A stretch of 64,000 bases of DNA from Pseudonocardia humida (GCF_023898865.1 NZ_JAGSOV010000035.1:62001-126000), one strand, 5' to 3'. Positions 32,427 to 44,185 are shown, counted from the first letter of the stretch. Notes: generated by a model not told the origin, from the letters alone. A program made the numbers and translations.

Positions 32427-35400
32427 ATGTCGAATAACGAGCCGCCCGCCGGGAACGCCGGCGGGCTCGTCGGAGTACCCGATCTGCCCGCACGGATGCG
32501 CGTGCACGCCCTGGCCAGGGCGATCTCCCGGACCAGCCGCGAGGTCTTGGCCGCGCTGGCCGACCTCGGGGTCGAGGTGCGCAGCGCCCAGTCGAGCGTC
32601 GACCGGGCGGCCGCCGAGCGGGTGATCGCGGCGCTCGCGCCCGACGCCGCGGGCGCCGCCGTCGCGGTCGCCGAGGCGCCGGAGGTCGTCGAGGTCACCT
32701 CCGAGGCCGAGCCCGTCGCGGCGCCCGAGCCGGGGATCGCCGAGCCGGCGATCCCCGAGCCGGTGGCCGGGGCGGCGCCGTCGCTGGCGCCGGTGTTCGC
32801 CCCGCCGACGCCCCTGTTCCAGCCCCCGACGCGCCCGTCGCGGCGCCGCCGCGCCCCCGAGCCGGAGCCCGTCCTGGACGTGGAGCCCGAGCCCGAGGAC
32901 GACGCACCGGTCGACGAGGCCGACACCGACCAGGTCGACGACCGCGCGGGCGACGACCTCGACGACGACGGCACCCGCCGGCGTCGCCGGCGCGGGCGCC
33001 GGGGTCGCGGCCGCGGTCGCGGCGCCGAGGACGGCACCGACGACGGCACCGACGAGTCCGATGACGACGACGAGGCGACCGACGAGGCCGAGTCGGCCGA
33101 CGACGCGGAGGCCGAGGACGACGACGCCGCCGACGAGTCCGCGGACGACGCCGACGGCGATGGCGGCGGTTCGCGCCGCCGTCGCCGTCGCCGCCGTCGC
33201 CGCGGTTCGGCTGACGACGCGGACGACACCGCCGACGCCGTCGACCCGCCGAACACCGTCACCAAGGTCCGCCAGCCCCGCCGCTCGGAGAGCCGGGACG
33301 ACTCCGGCTCCGACAGCTCCGACGGCGTGCAGAGCGTGCGCGGCTCCACCCGGCTGGAGGCCAAGCGCCAGCGCCGCCGCGACGGCCGCGACGCCGGTCG
33401 CCGCCGCGCCCCGATCCTGACCGAGGCCGAGTTCCTGGCCCGCCGCGAGTCCGTCGACCGCACCATGGTCATCCGCGAGCGCGGCAGGCGCGTCGAGATC
33501 GGCGTCCTCGAGGACGACATCCTCGTCGAGCACTTCGTCGCCGACGTCGGCGGCGGCCAGGGCGGCACCGGCCCGTCCATGGTCGGCAACATCTACCTCG
33601 GCCGCGTGCAGAACGTGCTGCCCAGCATGGAGGCGGCGTTCGTCGACATCGGCCGGGGCCGCAACGCGGTCCTCTACGCCGGCGAGGTCGACTGGGACGC
33701 CGCCGGCCTCGGCGGCAAGGCCCGGCGCATCGAGCAGGCCCTCAGCAGCGGCGACAGCGTGCTCGTCCAGGTCACCAAGGACCCGGTCGGGCACAAGGGC
33801 GCCCGGCTGACCACGCAGATCAGCCTGGCCGGCCGGTTCCTGGTCTACGTGCCCTCCGGGGGCGCGGCCGGGATCAGCCGCAAGCTGCCCGACGTCGAGC
33901 GCAAGCGGCTCAAGGACATGCTCAAGGAGATCGTCCCCAGCGAGGCCGGGGTGATCATCCGCACCGCGTCGGAGGGCGTGAGCCACGAGGCGCTGGAGCG
34001 CGACGTCCGCAGGCTGCAGGTGCAGTGGGACGTCATCAAGGGCAAGGCCGAGGCCACCGGGCCGAACCGGCCCAAGGCGCCGGTGCTGCTCTACGAGGAG
34101 CCCGACCTGCTCATCAAGGTCGTGCGCGACCAGTTCAACGAGGACTTCACCCGGCTGGTCGTCGAGGGCGACGACGCGTGGGAGACCCTGCAGAACTACG
34201 TCGGCCACGTGGCGCCCGAGCTGGCCGACCGGCTGCACCGCCACGTCGGCCCGAGCGACGTGTTCGCCGAGCACCGCATCGACGAGCAGCTGCTCAAGGC
34301 GCTCGACCGCAAGGTCTGGCTGCCCTCCGGCGGCACGCTGGTCATCGACCGCACCGAGGCGATGACCGTCATCGACGTCAACACGGGCAAGTTCACCGGC
34401 TCCGGGGGCAACCTCGAGGAGACGGTCACCCGCAACAACCTGGAGGCGGCCGAGGAGGTCGTTCGCCAGCTGCGGCTGCGCGACATCGGCGGCATCATCG
34501 TCATCGACTTCATCGACATGGTGCTCGAGGCCAACCGCGACCTGGTGCTGCGCAGGCTGACCGAGTGCCTCGCCCGCGACCGCACCCGCCACCAGGTCGC
34601 CGAGGTCACCTCGCTCGGCCTGGTGCAGATGACCCGCAAGCGGGTCGGCGGCGGGCTGCTGGAGCACTTCTCCACGCCGTGCGAGCACTGCCGGGGCCGT
34701 GGCGTGGTCGTGAACGTCGACCCGGCCGTCGAGGCGCCCGTCCGCGAGGCCGGGCGGGAGAACGGCAAGGAGGCCGTCCGCGAGAACGGGCGCGGCGACA
34801 ACGGCCGCCGCTCCGAGCGGGAGAACGGGCGCCGCTCGCGCGGGCGCAACCGGCGCGGCGACGCCGACGAGCGCGCCGACCGCGGCGCGGCGAGCGTCGA
34901 GGTGGGCGCGCCGTCCCCGATCGCCGAGGTGGCCGCGGCCAGCGGGCTCGCCCCGGCGCCGTCGGACGTCGTCGCCGAGGTCGAGGCTCCCGTGCTGGAG
35001 GCGCCGGTCGAGGTCGACGCCGACGCCCCCGTCAGCGACGCGCCCGCCGTCGAGCCCGCGACGGTCGCCGTCGAGGTGCCGGCCGGCGCCGTCGAGAGCG
35101 GTGCCGTCGAGACGGCGGCCGACCACGAGCGGTCGGGCGCCGCCGACCCGGCGGCCGACGCCGTCGAGGAGGTGGTGGTCGAGCGCGCGCTCGTCGAGCA
35201 GCGCAACGGCCACGCCCCCGCCGAGGAGGCGCCCCCGGCGGCTCCCAGCGCCAACGGGCACGCCGACGAGCGCAACGGCCAGACCCGCCCCCGGCGCCGC
35301 GGCCGGGTCACCCGCACGGCCGGCGCACCCGCGCCGGCCAGCGGCGACGCCCCCACCGCCGCGGTCGTCACGGTCGGCGCCGACCAGGCGAGCACGGGCC

Positions 35401-35540
35401 CCGCCCCGGCCGCCGCCCCGGTGCCGCCCCAGCCGGAGCCCACCGCGGCGACCCGTCCGCGCCGGGCCCGCCGCGCCGCGTCGCGGCCCGCAGGGCCCCC
35501 CGCGGACGGCCCGGCACCGGGGGAGGGCGACCCGGTTTGA
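32427..35540 (+). CDS. rne: ribonuclease E/G
   Basis: An endoribonuclease of 1037 residues for mRNA decay and rRNA processing. Layout: an IF2-N-like domain (about 25-70, MRVHALARAISRTSREVLAALADLGVEV), an acidic/basic low-complexity arm (70-330), the S1 domain beginning near 375 (VGNIYLGRVQNVL), the DNase I-like catalytic domain with VIDVNTGKF (about 648) and VIDFIDM (about 692), the zinc link CEHCRGRG (about 751), and a disordered tail with RENG repeats and Pro/Ala-rich segments. Catalytic Asp residues are intact. GGAGGAG precedes the ATG. The arrangement matches actinobacterial RNase ES/E. Confidence 0.95.
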   Translation: MSNNEPPAGNAGGLVGVPDLPARMRVHALARAISRTSREVLAALADLGVEVRSAQSSVDRAAAERVIAALAPDAAGAAVAVAEAPEVVEVTSEAEPVAAPEPGIAEPAIPEPVAGAAPSLAPVFAPPTPLFQPPTRPSRRRRAPEPEPVLDVEPEPEDDAPVDEADTDQVDDRAGDDLDDDGTRRRRRRGRRGRGRGRGAEDGTDDGTDESDDDDEATDEAESADDAEAEDDDAADESADDADGDGGGSRRRRRRRRRRGSADDADDTADAVDPPNTVTKVRQPRRSESRDDSGSDSSDGVQSVRGSTRLEAKRQRRRDGRDAGRRRAPILTEAEFLARRESVDRTMVIRERGRRVEIGVLEDDILVEHFVADVGGGQGGTGPSMVGNIYLGRVQNVLPSMEAAFVDIGRGRNAVLYAGEVDWDAAGLGGKARRIEQALSSGDSVLVQVTKDPVGHKGARLTTQISLAGRFLVYVPSGGAAGISRKLPDVERKRLKDMLKEIVPSEAGVIIRTASEGVSHEALERDVRRLQVQWDVIKGKAEATGPNRPKAPVLLYEEPDLLIKVVRDQFNEDFTRLVVEGDDAWETLQNYVGHVAPELADRLHRHVGPSDVFAEHRIDEQLLKALDRKVWLPSGGTLVIDRTEAMTVIDVNTGKFTGSGGNLEETVTRNNLEAAEEVVRQLRLRDIGGIIVIDFIDMVLEANRDLVLRRLTECLARDRTRHQVAEVTSLGLVQMTRKRVGGGLLEHFSTPCEHCRGRGVVVNVDPAVEAPVREAGRENGKEAVRENGRGDNGRRSERENGRRSRGRNRRGDADERADRGAASVEVGAPSPIAEVAAASGLAPAPSDVVAEVEAPVLEAPVEVDADAPVSDAPAVEPATVAVEVPAGAVESGAVETAADHERSGAADPAADAVEEVVVERALVEQRNGHAPAEEAPPAAPSANGHADERNGQTRPRRRGRVTRTAGAPAPASGDAPTAAVVTVGADQASTGPAPAAAPVPPQPEPTAATRPRRARRAASRPAGPPADGPAPGEGDPV

Positions 35541-35566
35541 CCCTCCGAGAACCGCTTCCGTACCCT
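35537..35566 (+). promoter_or_regulatory. promoter of rplU-rpmA
   Basis: TTGACC (35537-35542) and TACCCT (35561-35566) are separated by 18 bases. The -35 overlaps the rne stop codon. It leaves a leader of about 100 bases before rplU. Confidence 0.65.
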
Positions 35567-35620
35567 GGAGACCTGCGCCGCAGTCCGCGGTCGGCTCAGC
35601 CGGCCGGCGCATCGCGGCAC

Positions 35621-35640
35621 GCGCCTGGGCGACCAGGCGC
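35621..35640 (+). promoter_or_regulatory. leader hairpin before rplU
   Basis: GCGCCTGG (35621-35628) pairs perfectly with CCAGGCGC (35633-35640) around a GCGA tetraloop, 32 bases before the rplU ATG. It could be a ribosomal-protein leader structure that binds L21 or an attenuator; its conservation is untested. Confidence 0.5.
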
Positions 35641-35672
35641 TTCGTCCCCCCGAGCTTTGGAGCAGTGCGTCG

Positions 35673-35993
35673 ATGTACGCGATCGTCAAGACCGGCGGTA
35701 AGCAGTACAAGGTGGCCGTCGACGACGTGATCACCGTGGAGAAGGTCAAGGGCGACCCCGGCGCGGAGTTCAGCCTCGCGCCGCTGCTCCTGGTCGACGG
35801 CGCGGACGTCACCACCGACGCCGACGCGCTGGCCGGGTTCACGGTGACGGCGAAGGTCGTCGAGCACACCAAGGGCCCGAAGATCCGGATCCACAAGTTC
35901 AAGAACAAGACCGGGTACCACAAGCGGCAGGGCCACCGCCAGCCGCTGACCAAGGTCCAGGTCGTCGGCATCTCGAAGTCGAAGTCGAAGTAG
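35673..35993 (+). CDS. rplU: 50S ribosomal protein L21
   Basis: A 23S rRNA-binding protein of the large subunit, 106 residues. It starts [20 protein letters not shown] and contains [24 protein letters not shown], which is diagnostic for L21. It is the first gene of the rplU-rpmA pair, 12 bases before rpmA, with its own promoter and a structured leader. Basic C-terminus and length are normal. Confidence 0.98.
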   Translation: MYAIVKTGGKQYKVAVDDVITVEKVKGDPGAEFSLAPLLLVDGADVTTDADALAGFTVTAKVVEHTKGPKIRIHKFKNKTGYHKRQGHRQPLTKVQVVGISKSKSK

Positions 35994-36005
35994 GGAGACG
36001 CAGCC

Positions 36006-36263
36006 ATGGCACACAAGAAGGGTGCGTCCAGCTCGCGCAACGGCCGCGACTCGAACGCACAGCGACTGGGCGTGAAGCGCTTCGGCGGCCAGGTCGTCAG
36101 CGCGGGCGAGATCCTCATCCGCCAGCGCGGCACCAAGTTCCACCCCGGCGCCGGCGTCGGCCGCGGTGCCGACGACACGCTGTTCGCGCTGGTCGAGGGC
36201 GCGGTCCAGTTCGGCTACACCAAGGGCCGCAAGGTCGTGAACGTGGTGCCGGCCGAGGTCTGA
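36006..36263 (+). CDS. rpmA: 50S ribosomal protein L27
   Basis: A large-subunit protein of 85 residues whose N-terminus reaches the peptidyl transferase centre. It starts [20 protein letters not shown] and continues with the [11 protein letters not shown] and [10 protein letters not shown] motifs of L27. There is no cleaved N-terminal extension of the kind seen in Firmicutes. GGGAG lies upstream of the ATG. A 15-bp hairpin follows and separates it from obgE. Confidence 0.98.
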   Translation: MAHKKGASSSRNGRDSNAQRLGVKRFGGQVVSAGEILIRQRGTKFHPGAGVGRGADDTLFALVEGAVQFGYTKGRKVVNVVPAEV

Positions 36264-36290
36264 GACCCGGCAGGCAGACACAGCTCCGCT

Positions 36291-36324
36291 GCGGCGGGCC
36301 GCCCGGGAACGGGTGGCCCGCCGC
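36291..36324 (+). terminator. strong hairpin between rpmA and obgE
   Basis: GCGGCGGGCC (36291-36300) pairs with GGCCCGCCGC (36315-36324), extended by a G-T wobble and CCCG/CGGG around a GGAA tetraloop, making about 15 stem pairs. It starts 27 bases after the rpmA stop. Confidence 0.8.
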
Positions 36325-36360
36325 TGTCGTTCGGCGGGCTGACCAGAGAGGGAGAACAAG

Positions 36361-37857
36361 GTGTCGAGGTTCGTCGACCGCGCGGTCGTGCACGCCACTG
36401 CGGGCGCCGGCGGGAACGGCTGCGCCTCGGTGCACCGGGAGAAGTTCAAGCCGCTGGGCGGGCCCGACGGCGGCAACGGGGGGCGCGGCGGGTCCGTCGT
36501 GCTCGTCGTCGACCCGAACGTGCACACCCTGCTGGACTTCCACCACCACCCGCACGCCACCGCGGGCAACGGCAAGCAGGGCCAGGGCGGGTTCAAGGCC
36601 GGGGCCAACGCCGAGGACACGGAGCTGCGCGTCCCGGACGGCACGGTCGTGTTCGACGAGTTCGGCGACATCGTCGCCGACCTGGTCGGCTCGGGCACCC
36701 GGTTCGTGGCCGCGGCGGGCGGTCGGGGCGGGCTGGGCAACGCCGCGCTGGCCTCCTCGGCGCGCAAGGCGCCCGGCTTCGCGCTGCTCGGCGAGCCGGG
36801 GGAGACCCGCAAGCTGGTCCTGGAGCTGCGCTCGATGGCCGACGTCGGCCTCGTCGGCTTCCCGTCGGCGGGCAAGTCGTCGCTGGTGGCCGCGCTGTCC
36901 GCGGCCCGGCCGAAGATCGCCGACTACCCGTTCACCACGCTGGTGCCCCAGCTCGGGGTGGTCAGCGCGGGCGAGGACGTGTTCACCGTCGCCGACGTGC
37001 CCGGGCTGATCCCGGGCGCCTCCGAGGGGCGCGGGCTGGGCCTGGACTTCCTGCGCCACATCGAGCGCTGCTCGGTGCTGGTGCACGTGGTCGACTGCGC
37101 CACCTTCGAGTCCGACCGCGACCCGGTCTCGGACGTGCAGGCGCTGGAGGACGAGCTCGCCCGCTACACCCCGGCGCTGGGCGGCGACCTGACCGACCGG
37201 CCCCGCCTGATCGCCCTCAACAAGATCGACGTACCCGACGCGCGCGACCTCGCCGAGATCGTCACCGCCGACCTGACGGAGCGCTTCGGCTGGCCGGTGC
37301 TGCCGATCTCCACGGCCAGCCGGACCGGGCTGCGCGAGCTGTCGTTCGCGATGGCCGAGCGGGTGCGGGCGCACCGCGCCGCCCAGCCCGTCGCGGAGCC
37401 CACCCGGGCCGTGCTGCGCCCGGTCGCGGTCGACGACTCGGGCTTCACCATCGAGGAGGACCGCGAGCTGCCCGGCGGCTTCGTCGTGCGCGGTGCGCGG
37501 CCAGAGCGGTGGGTCCGCCAGACCTCGTTCGACAACGACGAGGCCGTCGGCTACCTGGGCGACCGGCTCGCCCGGCTCGGGGTCGAGGAGGCGCTGGCCA
37601 AGGCGGGCGCCGAGCCCGGCTGCCCCGTGACGATCGGTGATGTGACCTTCGACTGGGAACCGAACACCCCGGCCGGTATGGCGGTGATGATGGGTCGGCG
37701 CGGCACCGACGCCCGCCTCGACCGCACCGGTCGGATCAACGCCGCGGTGCGCAAGGCCGCCCGCGCGGACCGTCGCCGCCACCACACGGACGAGGAGCTG
37801 TTCGGCCCAGCGGACTCCGCCGACCTGGGCTCCGACACCGACGATGACGAGCACTGA
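36361..37857 (+). CDS. obgE: GTPase ObgE/CgtA
   Basis: A ribosome-associated GTPase of 498 residues, needed for 50S assembly and stress control. The glycine-rich Obg fold spans 1-158 ([31 protein letters not shown]). The G domain has [26 protein letters not shown] and LNKID, followed by an OCT domain (about 350-430) and an actinobacterial C-terminal tail. The start is GTG with GAGGGAG upstream. Its 3' end overlaps proB by 14 bases, so the two are coupled as in other actinobacteria. Confidence 0.97.
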   Translation: MSRFVDRAVVHATAGAGGNGCASVHREKFKPLGGPDGGNGGRGGSVVLVVDPNVHTLLDFHHHPHATAGNGKQGQGGFKAGANAEDTELRVPDGTVVFDEFGDIVADLVGSGTRFVAAAGGRGGLGNAALASSARKAPGFALLGEPGETRKLVLELRSMADVGLVGFPSAGKSSLVAALSAARPKIADYPFTTLVPQLGVVSAGEDVFTVADVPGLIPGASEGRGLGLDFLRHIERCSVLVHVVDCATFESDRDPVSDVQALEDELARYTPALGGDLTDRPRLIALNKIDVPDARDLAEIVTADLTERFGWPVLPISTASRTGLRELSFAMAERVRAHRAAQPVAEPTRAVLRPVAVDDSGFTIEEDRELPGGFVVRGARPERWVRQTSFDNDEAVGYLGDRLARLGVEEALAKAGAEPGCPVTIGDVTFDWEPNTPAGMAVMMGRRGTDARLDRTGRINAAVRKAARADRRRHHTDEELFGPADSADLGSDTDDDEH

Positions 37858-39013
37858 CGAGAACGAGACCGCCACCGGCGCACCCGGTGCACCGCCCGTC
37901 CCGCCGCGGACCGCGCTCGGCGCGGCCCGCCGCGTCGTGGTCAAGGTCGGGTCGTCCTCGCTGACCAGCCTGGCCGGGGGGCTCGACCCGGCCCGCCTGG
38001 ACGCCATCGTCGACGCGCTGGCCGCCCGCCGCGCCGCCGGCAGCCAGGTGGTCCTGGTGTCCTCCGGCGCGATCGCGGCCGGGCTGGCCCCGCTGCGGCT
38101 GGCCCGCCGCCCGCGCGACCTGGCCACCCAGCAGGCCGCGGCGGCCGTCGGCCAGCTGGCGCTGGCGCAGGCCTACGGCGAGTCCTTCGGCCGGCACGGC
38201 CAGCTGATCGGCCAGGTGCTGCTCACCGCCGACGACATGATCCGCCGCGCGCACTACCGCAACGCCCAGCGCACGCTGGAGCGGCTGCTCGGGCTCGACG
38301 TGCTGCCGGTGGTCAACGAGAACGACACGGTCGCCACCGACGAGATCCGGGTGGGCGACAACGACCGGCTGGCCGCGCTGGTGGCGCACCTGGTCGGGGC
38401 CGACGCGCTGGTGCTGCTGTCCGACGTCGACGGCCTCTACGACGGCGACCCCCGCCGGCCGGGGTCGCGGCTGCTGCCCGAGGTCGAGGCGCCCACCGAC
38501 CTGGAGACCGTGCGCATCGCTTCCCCCGGCGCGGGCAGCCTCGGCACCGGCGGCATGGCGACCAAGATCACAGCGGCGGCGATGGCGTCGGCGGCGGGCA
38601 TCCCGGTGCTGCTGGCCGCGGCCGAGCAGGTCGGCGCGGCGCTGGCGGTCGGCTCCGGCGGGCCCACCGTCGGCACGGCTTTCCGGCCGTCCGGGCGGCG
38701 GATGTCGGCGCGCCGGTTCTGGCTGCGCCACGCCGCGGACGTCCGCGGCAGGCTCCAGCTCGACGACGGCGCGGTGGCCGCGGTGGTCGGGCGCAGGCGA
38801 TCGCTGCTGGCCGCGGGCATCCACGCCATCTCCGGCGACTTCGACGCGGGCGACGTCGTCGACCTGGTCGCCCCCGACGGCACGGTGGTCGCCCGCGGGG
38901 TGGCCGGCTTCGACGCGGGCGAGCTGCCCGCGCTGATCGGGCGGCGCACCCGCGACCTGGCCCCCGAGCAGCGCCGCGAGGTCGTGCACGCCGACGACCT
39001 CGTGCCCTTCTGA
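37844..39013 (+). CDS. proB: glutamate 5-kinase
   Basis: A kinase of 389 residues that phosphorylates glutamate, the first step of proline synthesis. The amino-acid kinase domain has [38 protein letters not shown] and [16 protein letters not shown] domain (about 298-375) follows with [17 protein letters not shown]. The first 30 residues are a non-conserved extension; a later start is possible, but the ATG overlapping obgE is the natural one. proA is not in the window. Confidence 0.96.
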   Translation: MTSTDENETATGAPGAPPVPPRTALGAARRVVVKVGSSSLTSLAGGLDPARLDAIVDALAARRAAGSQVVLVSSGAIAAGLAPLRLARRPRDLATQQAAAAVGQLALAQAYGESFGRHGQLIGQVLLTADDMIRRAHYRNAQRTLERLLGLDVLPVVNENDTVATDEIRVGDNDRLAALVAHLVGADALVLLSDVDGLYDGDPRRPGSRLLPEVEAPTDLETVRIASPGAGSLGTGGMATKITAAAMASAAGIPVLLAAAEQVGAALAVGSGGPTVGTAFRPSGRRMSARRFWLRHAADVRGRLQLDDGAVAAVVGRRRSLLAAGIHAISGDFDAGDVVDLVAPDGTVVARGVAGFDAGELPALIGRRTRDLAPEQRREVVHADDLVPF

Positions 39014-39030
39014 GCGCACCCGGCCGACCC

Positions 39031-39046
39031 GCACCCGACCGGGTGC
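39031..39046 (+). terminator. short hairpin after proB
   Basis: GCACCC (39031-39036) pairs with GGGTGC (39041-39046) around GACC, 18 bases after the proB stop. It is weaker than the other hairpins in this window. Confidence 0.45.
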
Positions 39047-39105
39047 CGGAGAAGTGACCGGTCAGCGGTTGCTCAGATGAGCGGGGGGCGGCCAGACTCG
39101 GGCCG

Positions 39106-40368
39106 GTGACGGCGGCGGACCGGGCGGGCGCGCACATGGTCGACGCGCTGTGCGCGGCCGGGCGCATCCGCAGCCCCGCCGTCGAGCGCGCGTTCCGCAG
39201 CGTGCCGCGCCACGTGTTCCTGCCCTCGTTCGCGGTGCACGAGGCCTACGCCGACGACGCGATCCCCATCCGGTTCGCCGAGGGGGCCGCCACGAGCTCG
39301 GCGTCGCAGCCGTCGATGATGGCGATCATGCTGGAGCAGCTGGAGCTGCGCTCGGGGCAGCGGGTCCTGGAGATCGGCGCGGGCACCGGCTACAACGCGG
39401 CCCTGATGGCCACCGTCGTCGGCCGCGAGGGTCTGGTGGTCGCGGTCGACATCGACCAGGAGCTCATCGACGACGCCGCCGCGCACCTGGCGGCCGCCGG
39501 TCCCCGGCTCGACGCGGCCGGTGCCGGCCCGGTGGAGCTGGTCTGCGCCGACGGAGCACTCGGGCACCCCGAGCGCGCCCCCTACGACCGGATCGTGCTG
39601 ACCGTCGGCAGCGACGACGTCCGTCCCGAGTGGTTGGCCCAGCTGGCCGAGGGCGGCAGGCTGCTGCTGCCGCTCGCGGTGCGCGGCAGCCAGCTCTGCG
39701 TCGCGCTCGACCTCGGCGAGGACGGGGTGCTGCGCAGCGACTCGGTGCAGAGCTGCATGTTCATCCGGCTGCGCGGCATCGGCTCGGCGACCGGGAGCAC
39801 GGTCGTGCTGGGGCGCACCGACCTGGCCGTCGAGGTGCCGTCGGACGGGTTGCCCGCCGACCCCGACCGCCTGCTCGCCGCGCTCGTCGAGCCGGGCGAG
39901 GTGATCCGGATGCCGTTCCCGCTGCGCCAGGCCGACATCTGGGACGGCTTCGGGTTGTGGCTGGCGCTCACCGAGCCGGGCGCGTGCCGGCTGGTCGCGG
40001 CGGGCTCCGGGACACCGGCCAGGGCAGGGATCGACCTCGTCGCCGAGGACCTCCTGCCGGTCGGGTCGTCGACCGCCAGCCTGGCCCTGGTCACCTCGCA
40101 CGGGCCGGTGGGGTTGGCCCTGGTGGTGCAGACCGCCGACGGGCGCCAGGCCCTGCGCTGCTTCGGCCCCGCCGGGGTCGACCTGGCCGCGGTGCTGGTC
40201 GGCTCGATGCAGGCCTGGGCGGCCGTCGGCCGGCCCGGCGCCCCGGACTGGCGGCTCACCGTCGTGCCCGGCGGGACCGGCGAGCCGGGGCCGGGCGTGG
40301 TGCCCAAGCCGCACGCCACGGTGCTGGCCGAGGTCCGCTCGCACGGCTCGCCCGCCGTCGCCGGCTGA
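39106..40368 (+). CDS. PCMT-like methyltransferase
   Basis: An SAM-dependent methyltransferase of 420 residues. The N-terminal half matches protein-L-isoaspartate O-methyltransferase: RSVPRHVFLPSF, ATSSASQPSMMAIMLEQLEL, then motif I RVLEIGAGTGYNAALMA and VVAVDID. The C-terminal 190 residues are an extra domain absent from classical PCMT. Such long forms in actinobacteria include enzymes for RiPP aspartate methylation and grasp-associated proteins, but no precursor gene is visible here, so protein repair is the default. The GTG start follows CAGACT (39093-39098) by seven bases. Confidence 0.85.
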   Translation: MTAADRAGAHMVDALCAAGRIRSPAVERAFRSVPRHVFLPSFAVHEAYADDAIPIRFAEGAATSSASQPSMMAIMLEQLELRSGQRVLEIGAGTGYNAALMATVVGREGLVVAVDIDQELIDDAAAHLAAAGPRLDAAGAGPVELVCADGALGHPERAPYDRIVLTVGSDDVRPEWLAQLAEGGRLLLPLAVRGSQLCVALDLGEDGVLRSDSVQSCMFIRLRGIGSATGSTVVLGRTDLAVEVPSDGLPADPDRLLAALVEPGEVIRMPFPLRQADIWDGFGLWLALTEPGACRLVAAGSGTPARAGIDLVAEDLLPVGSSTASLALVTSHGPVGLALVVQTADGRQALRCFGPAGVDLAAVLVGSMQAWAAVGRPGAPDWRLTVVPGGTGEPGPGVVPKPHATVLAEVRSHGSPAVAG

Positions 40369-40374
40369 GGCGCG

Positions 40375-41283
40375 TCAGGCGGAGGGCCCGGTCAGGGCGG
40401 CCGGGTGGACGCCGGTCAGCTCCGCGGACACCTCCCAGAGCCGCCGGGCCAGGTCGGGGTCGTCGGCCGGGTGGCGGATCGGCTCGACCGCGGGCCGGAA
40501 CGGCCCGCGGCGCGGACCGGGTCCGACCATCGTGGCGCCGGGCAGGTCGGCGGCCACGGCGTGCACCAGCGCGGCCGCGCCCGCCTCGGCGCTGCGGCCC
40601 AGCAGCGACCCCAGCAGCCTGCCCACCGCCCTGGCCCCGGCCGACGGCGCGCTGGTCGGCATCGCGGTGCGGGCGACGCCGGGGTGGGCGAGCAGGCTGC
40701 GCACCGGGGAACCGGCGGCCAGCAGCCGCCGCTCCAGCTCCAGCCCGAACAGCGCGTTGGCCAGCTTGGAGCCGACGTAGGCCCGCGTCTGGGAGTACCG
40801 GGTGGCCGCGGTGAGGTCGGCGAAGTCGATCCGGCCGAGGGGGTAGAGCCCGGACGAGACCGTCACCACGCGCGGGTCGGTCCCGGTGACGAGCCGGGGC
40901 AGCAGTAGGCCGGTCAGGGCGAAGTGGCCGAGGTGGTTGGTGGCGAACACCAGCTCGTGGCCCTGGGGGCTCAGCGCGCGGGGGCCGCCGCCGATGCCGG
41001 CGTTGTTCAGCAGGGCGTCGACGGGGCGGCCGTCGGCGGGTACGCGCTCGGCGAAGGCGCGCACCGAGTCGAGGTCGCCGAGGTCGAGCCGCTGCACGTC
41101 GAGGTCGGCGCCGGGCAGGTCGGCCAGGAGGTCGCGGCGAACCGCGGCGCCCTTGTCGACGTCGCGCACGGCGAGCACGACCGCGGCGCCGCGGCGGGCG
41201 AGCTCGCGGGTCGCGGCCAGGCCGAGGCCGCTGCTGGCGCCGGTGACCACGATCCGGCGGCCGGTGAGGGGCGGGACGTCCAC
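40375..41283 (-). CDS. short-chain dehydrogenase/reductase
   Basis: An NAD(P)-dependent SDR of 302 residues, resembling retinol dehydrogenase/WW-domain oxidoreductase types. Motifs are TGASSGLGLAATRELARRG for cofactor binding, LNNAGIG, and YVGSKLAN with the catalytic Tyr-x3-Lys. The substrate is unknown. The GTG start has GGAGG upstream on its strand. It is divergent from a TetR gene, with several CGGAT/ATCCG dyads in the shared promoter region, so that regulator probably controls it. Confidence 0.9.
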   Translation of the reverse strand: MDVPPLTGRRIVVTGASSGLGLAATRELARRGAAVVLAVRDVDKGAAVRRDLLADLPGADLDVQRLDLGDLDSVRAFAERVPADGRPVDALLNNAGIGGGPRALSPQGHELVFATNHLGHFALTGLLLPRLVTGTDPRVVTVSSGLYPLGRIDFADLTAATRYSQTRAYVGSKLANALFGLELERRLLAAGSPVRSLLAHPGVARTAMPTSAPSAGARAVGRLLGSLLGRSAEAGAAALVHAVAADLPGATMVGPGPRRGPFRPAVEPIRHPADDPDLARRLWEVSAELTGVHPAALTGPSA

Positions 41284-41303
41284 GGGAACCTCCGGGGGAG
41301 AAT

Positions 41304-41374
41304 CGGATTGGCAATCCGTTTCACCGTAGCAGCTAACCGGATGACCTATCCGTTCGGATGCGAGATCCGGATCG
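41304..41374. promoter_or_regulatory. cluster of CGGAT-type operators
   Basis: CGGATT-GGC-AATCCG (41304-41318), CGGAT-GACCT-ATCCG (41338-41352) and GATCCGGATC (41365-41374) lie between the divergent SDR and TetR genes. Three related dyads in 71 bases suggest cooperative binding by the adjacent regulator. Confidence 0.65.
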
Positions 41375-41387
41375 GTAGACTGGGGCC

Positions 41388-41948
41388 GTGCCCCCCGCCC
41401 CGCTGCGCGCCGACGCCGCCCGCAACCGCGAGCGCGTGCTGGCCGCCGCCCGGGCCGCCGTGATCGCCGGCGACGCCTCGCTGCCGCTCAACGAGATCGC
41501 CCGCCGGGCCGGAGTGGGCGTGGGCACCGTCTACCGCCACTTCCCGACCCGTCAGGCCCTGCTCGAGGCCGTCACCGACGAGCCGCTTGCCCTGCTGCTG
41601 GCCGAGGTCCGCGCCGCGGCGGCCGACCCCGACCCGGGCGGCGGGTTCGCCCGGCTGGTGCGGGCGGCCGGCCGGATCGAGATCGACAACGTCGGCTTCG
41701 CCGAGGTGCTCACCGGCGACGACCCCGCCGCGGCCGCCACCGCGGCGAAGCGGGCCGAGCTGATCGCGGTGGCCGAGCGCGTCCTCGAGCGGGCCAGGGC
41801 GGCGGGGGTCGTGCGCGCCGACGTGACCGCGGGCGACGTCCAGCGCCTCGTCTGCGGGATCGGCCACGCCGCCCGCCTGGGCGGCGCCGACCCGCACGAG
41901 CGGGCCGAGCTCTACACCGAGCTGCTGCTCGCCGGCCTGCGGCCGTAG
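41388..41948 (+). CDS. TetR/AcrR-family transcriptional regulator
   Basis: A protein of 186 residues with the HTH NEIARRAGVGVGTVYRHFPTRQALLEAV (about 31-58) and a helical C-terminal domain typical of small TetR repressors with an SbtR-like C-terminal region. It is divergent from an SDR gene and likely represses both. The GTG start is six bases after TAGACT (41376-41381), so the transcript is leaderless. The third CGGAT dyad abuts this -10 element, a good position for autorepression. Confidence 0.9.
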   Translation: MPPAPLRADAARNRERVLAAARAAVIAGDASLPLNEIARRAGVGVGTVYRHFPTRQALLEAVTDEPLALLLAEVRAAAADPDPGGGFARLVRAAGRIEIDNVGFAEVLTGDDPAAAATAAKRAELIAVAERVLERARAAGVVRADVTAGDVQRLVCGIGHAARLGGADPHERAELYTELLLAGLRP

Positions 41949-41977
41949 CCCGCGGGGCCGCCGCCCCGGTGACGCGT

Positions 41978-42045
41978 CCTCGCAGCGGCGGTGTGCTCCC
42001 CGCAGGCGCGGCGGCCCCTGCGAGGAGGCCGCTCGGCCTGCGAGG
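41978..42045. repeat. intergenic CCTCGCAG / CTGCGAGG repeats
   Basis: CCTCGCAG (41978-41985) and two CTGCGAGG copies (42018-42025, 42038-42045) lie between the convergent TetR and RecQ genes. The same octamers, followed by GA or GACGC, occur upstream of ndk at 23.5 kb. Confidence 0.55.
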
Positions 42046-42052
42046 AGGGGGA

Positions 42053-44185
<2,133 letters not shown>

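Noticed and set aside
32265..36875. 1536-codon open frame on the minus strand
   Set aside because: It is the shadow of rne, rplU, rpmA and neighbouring regions caused by high GC. Its product is low-complexity and the real genes are certain.
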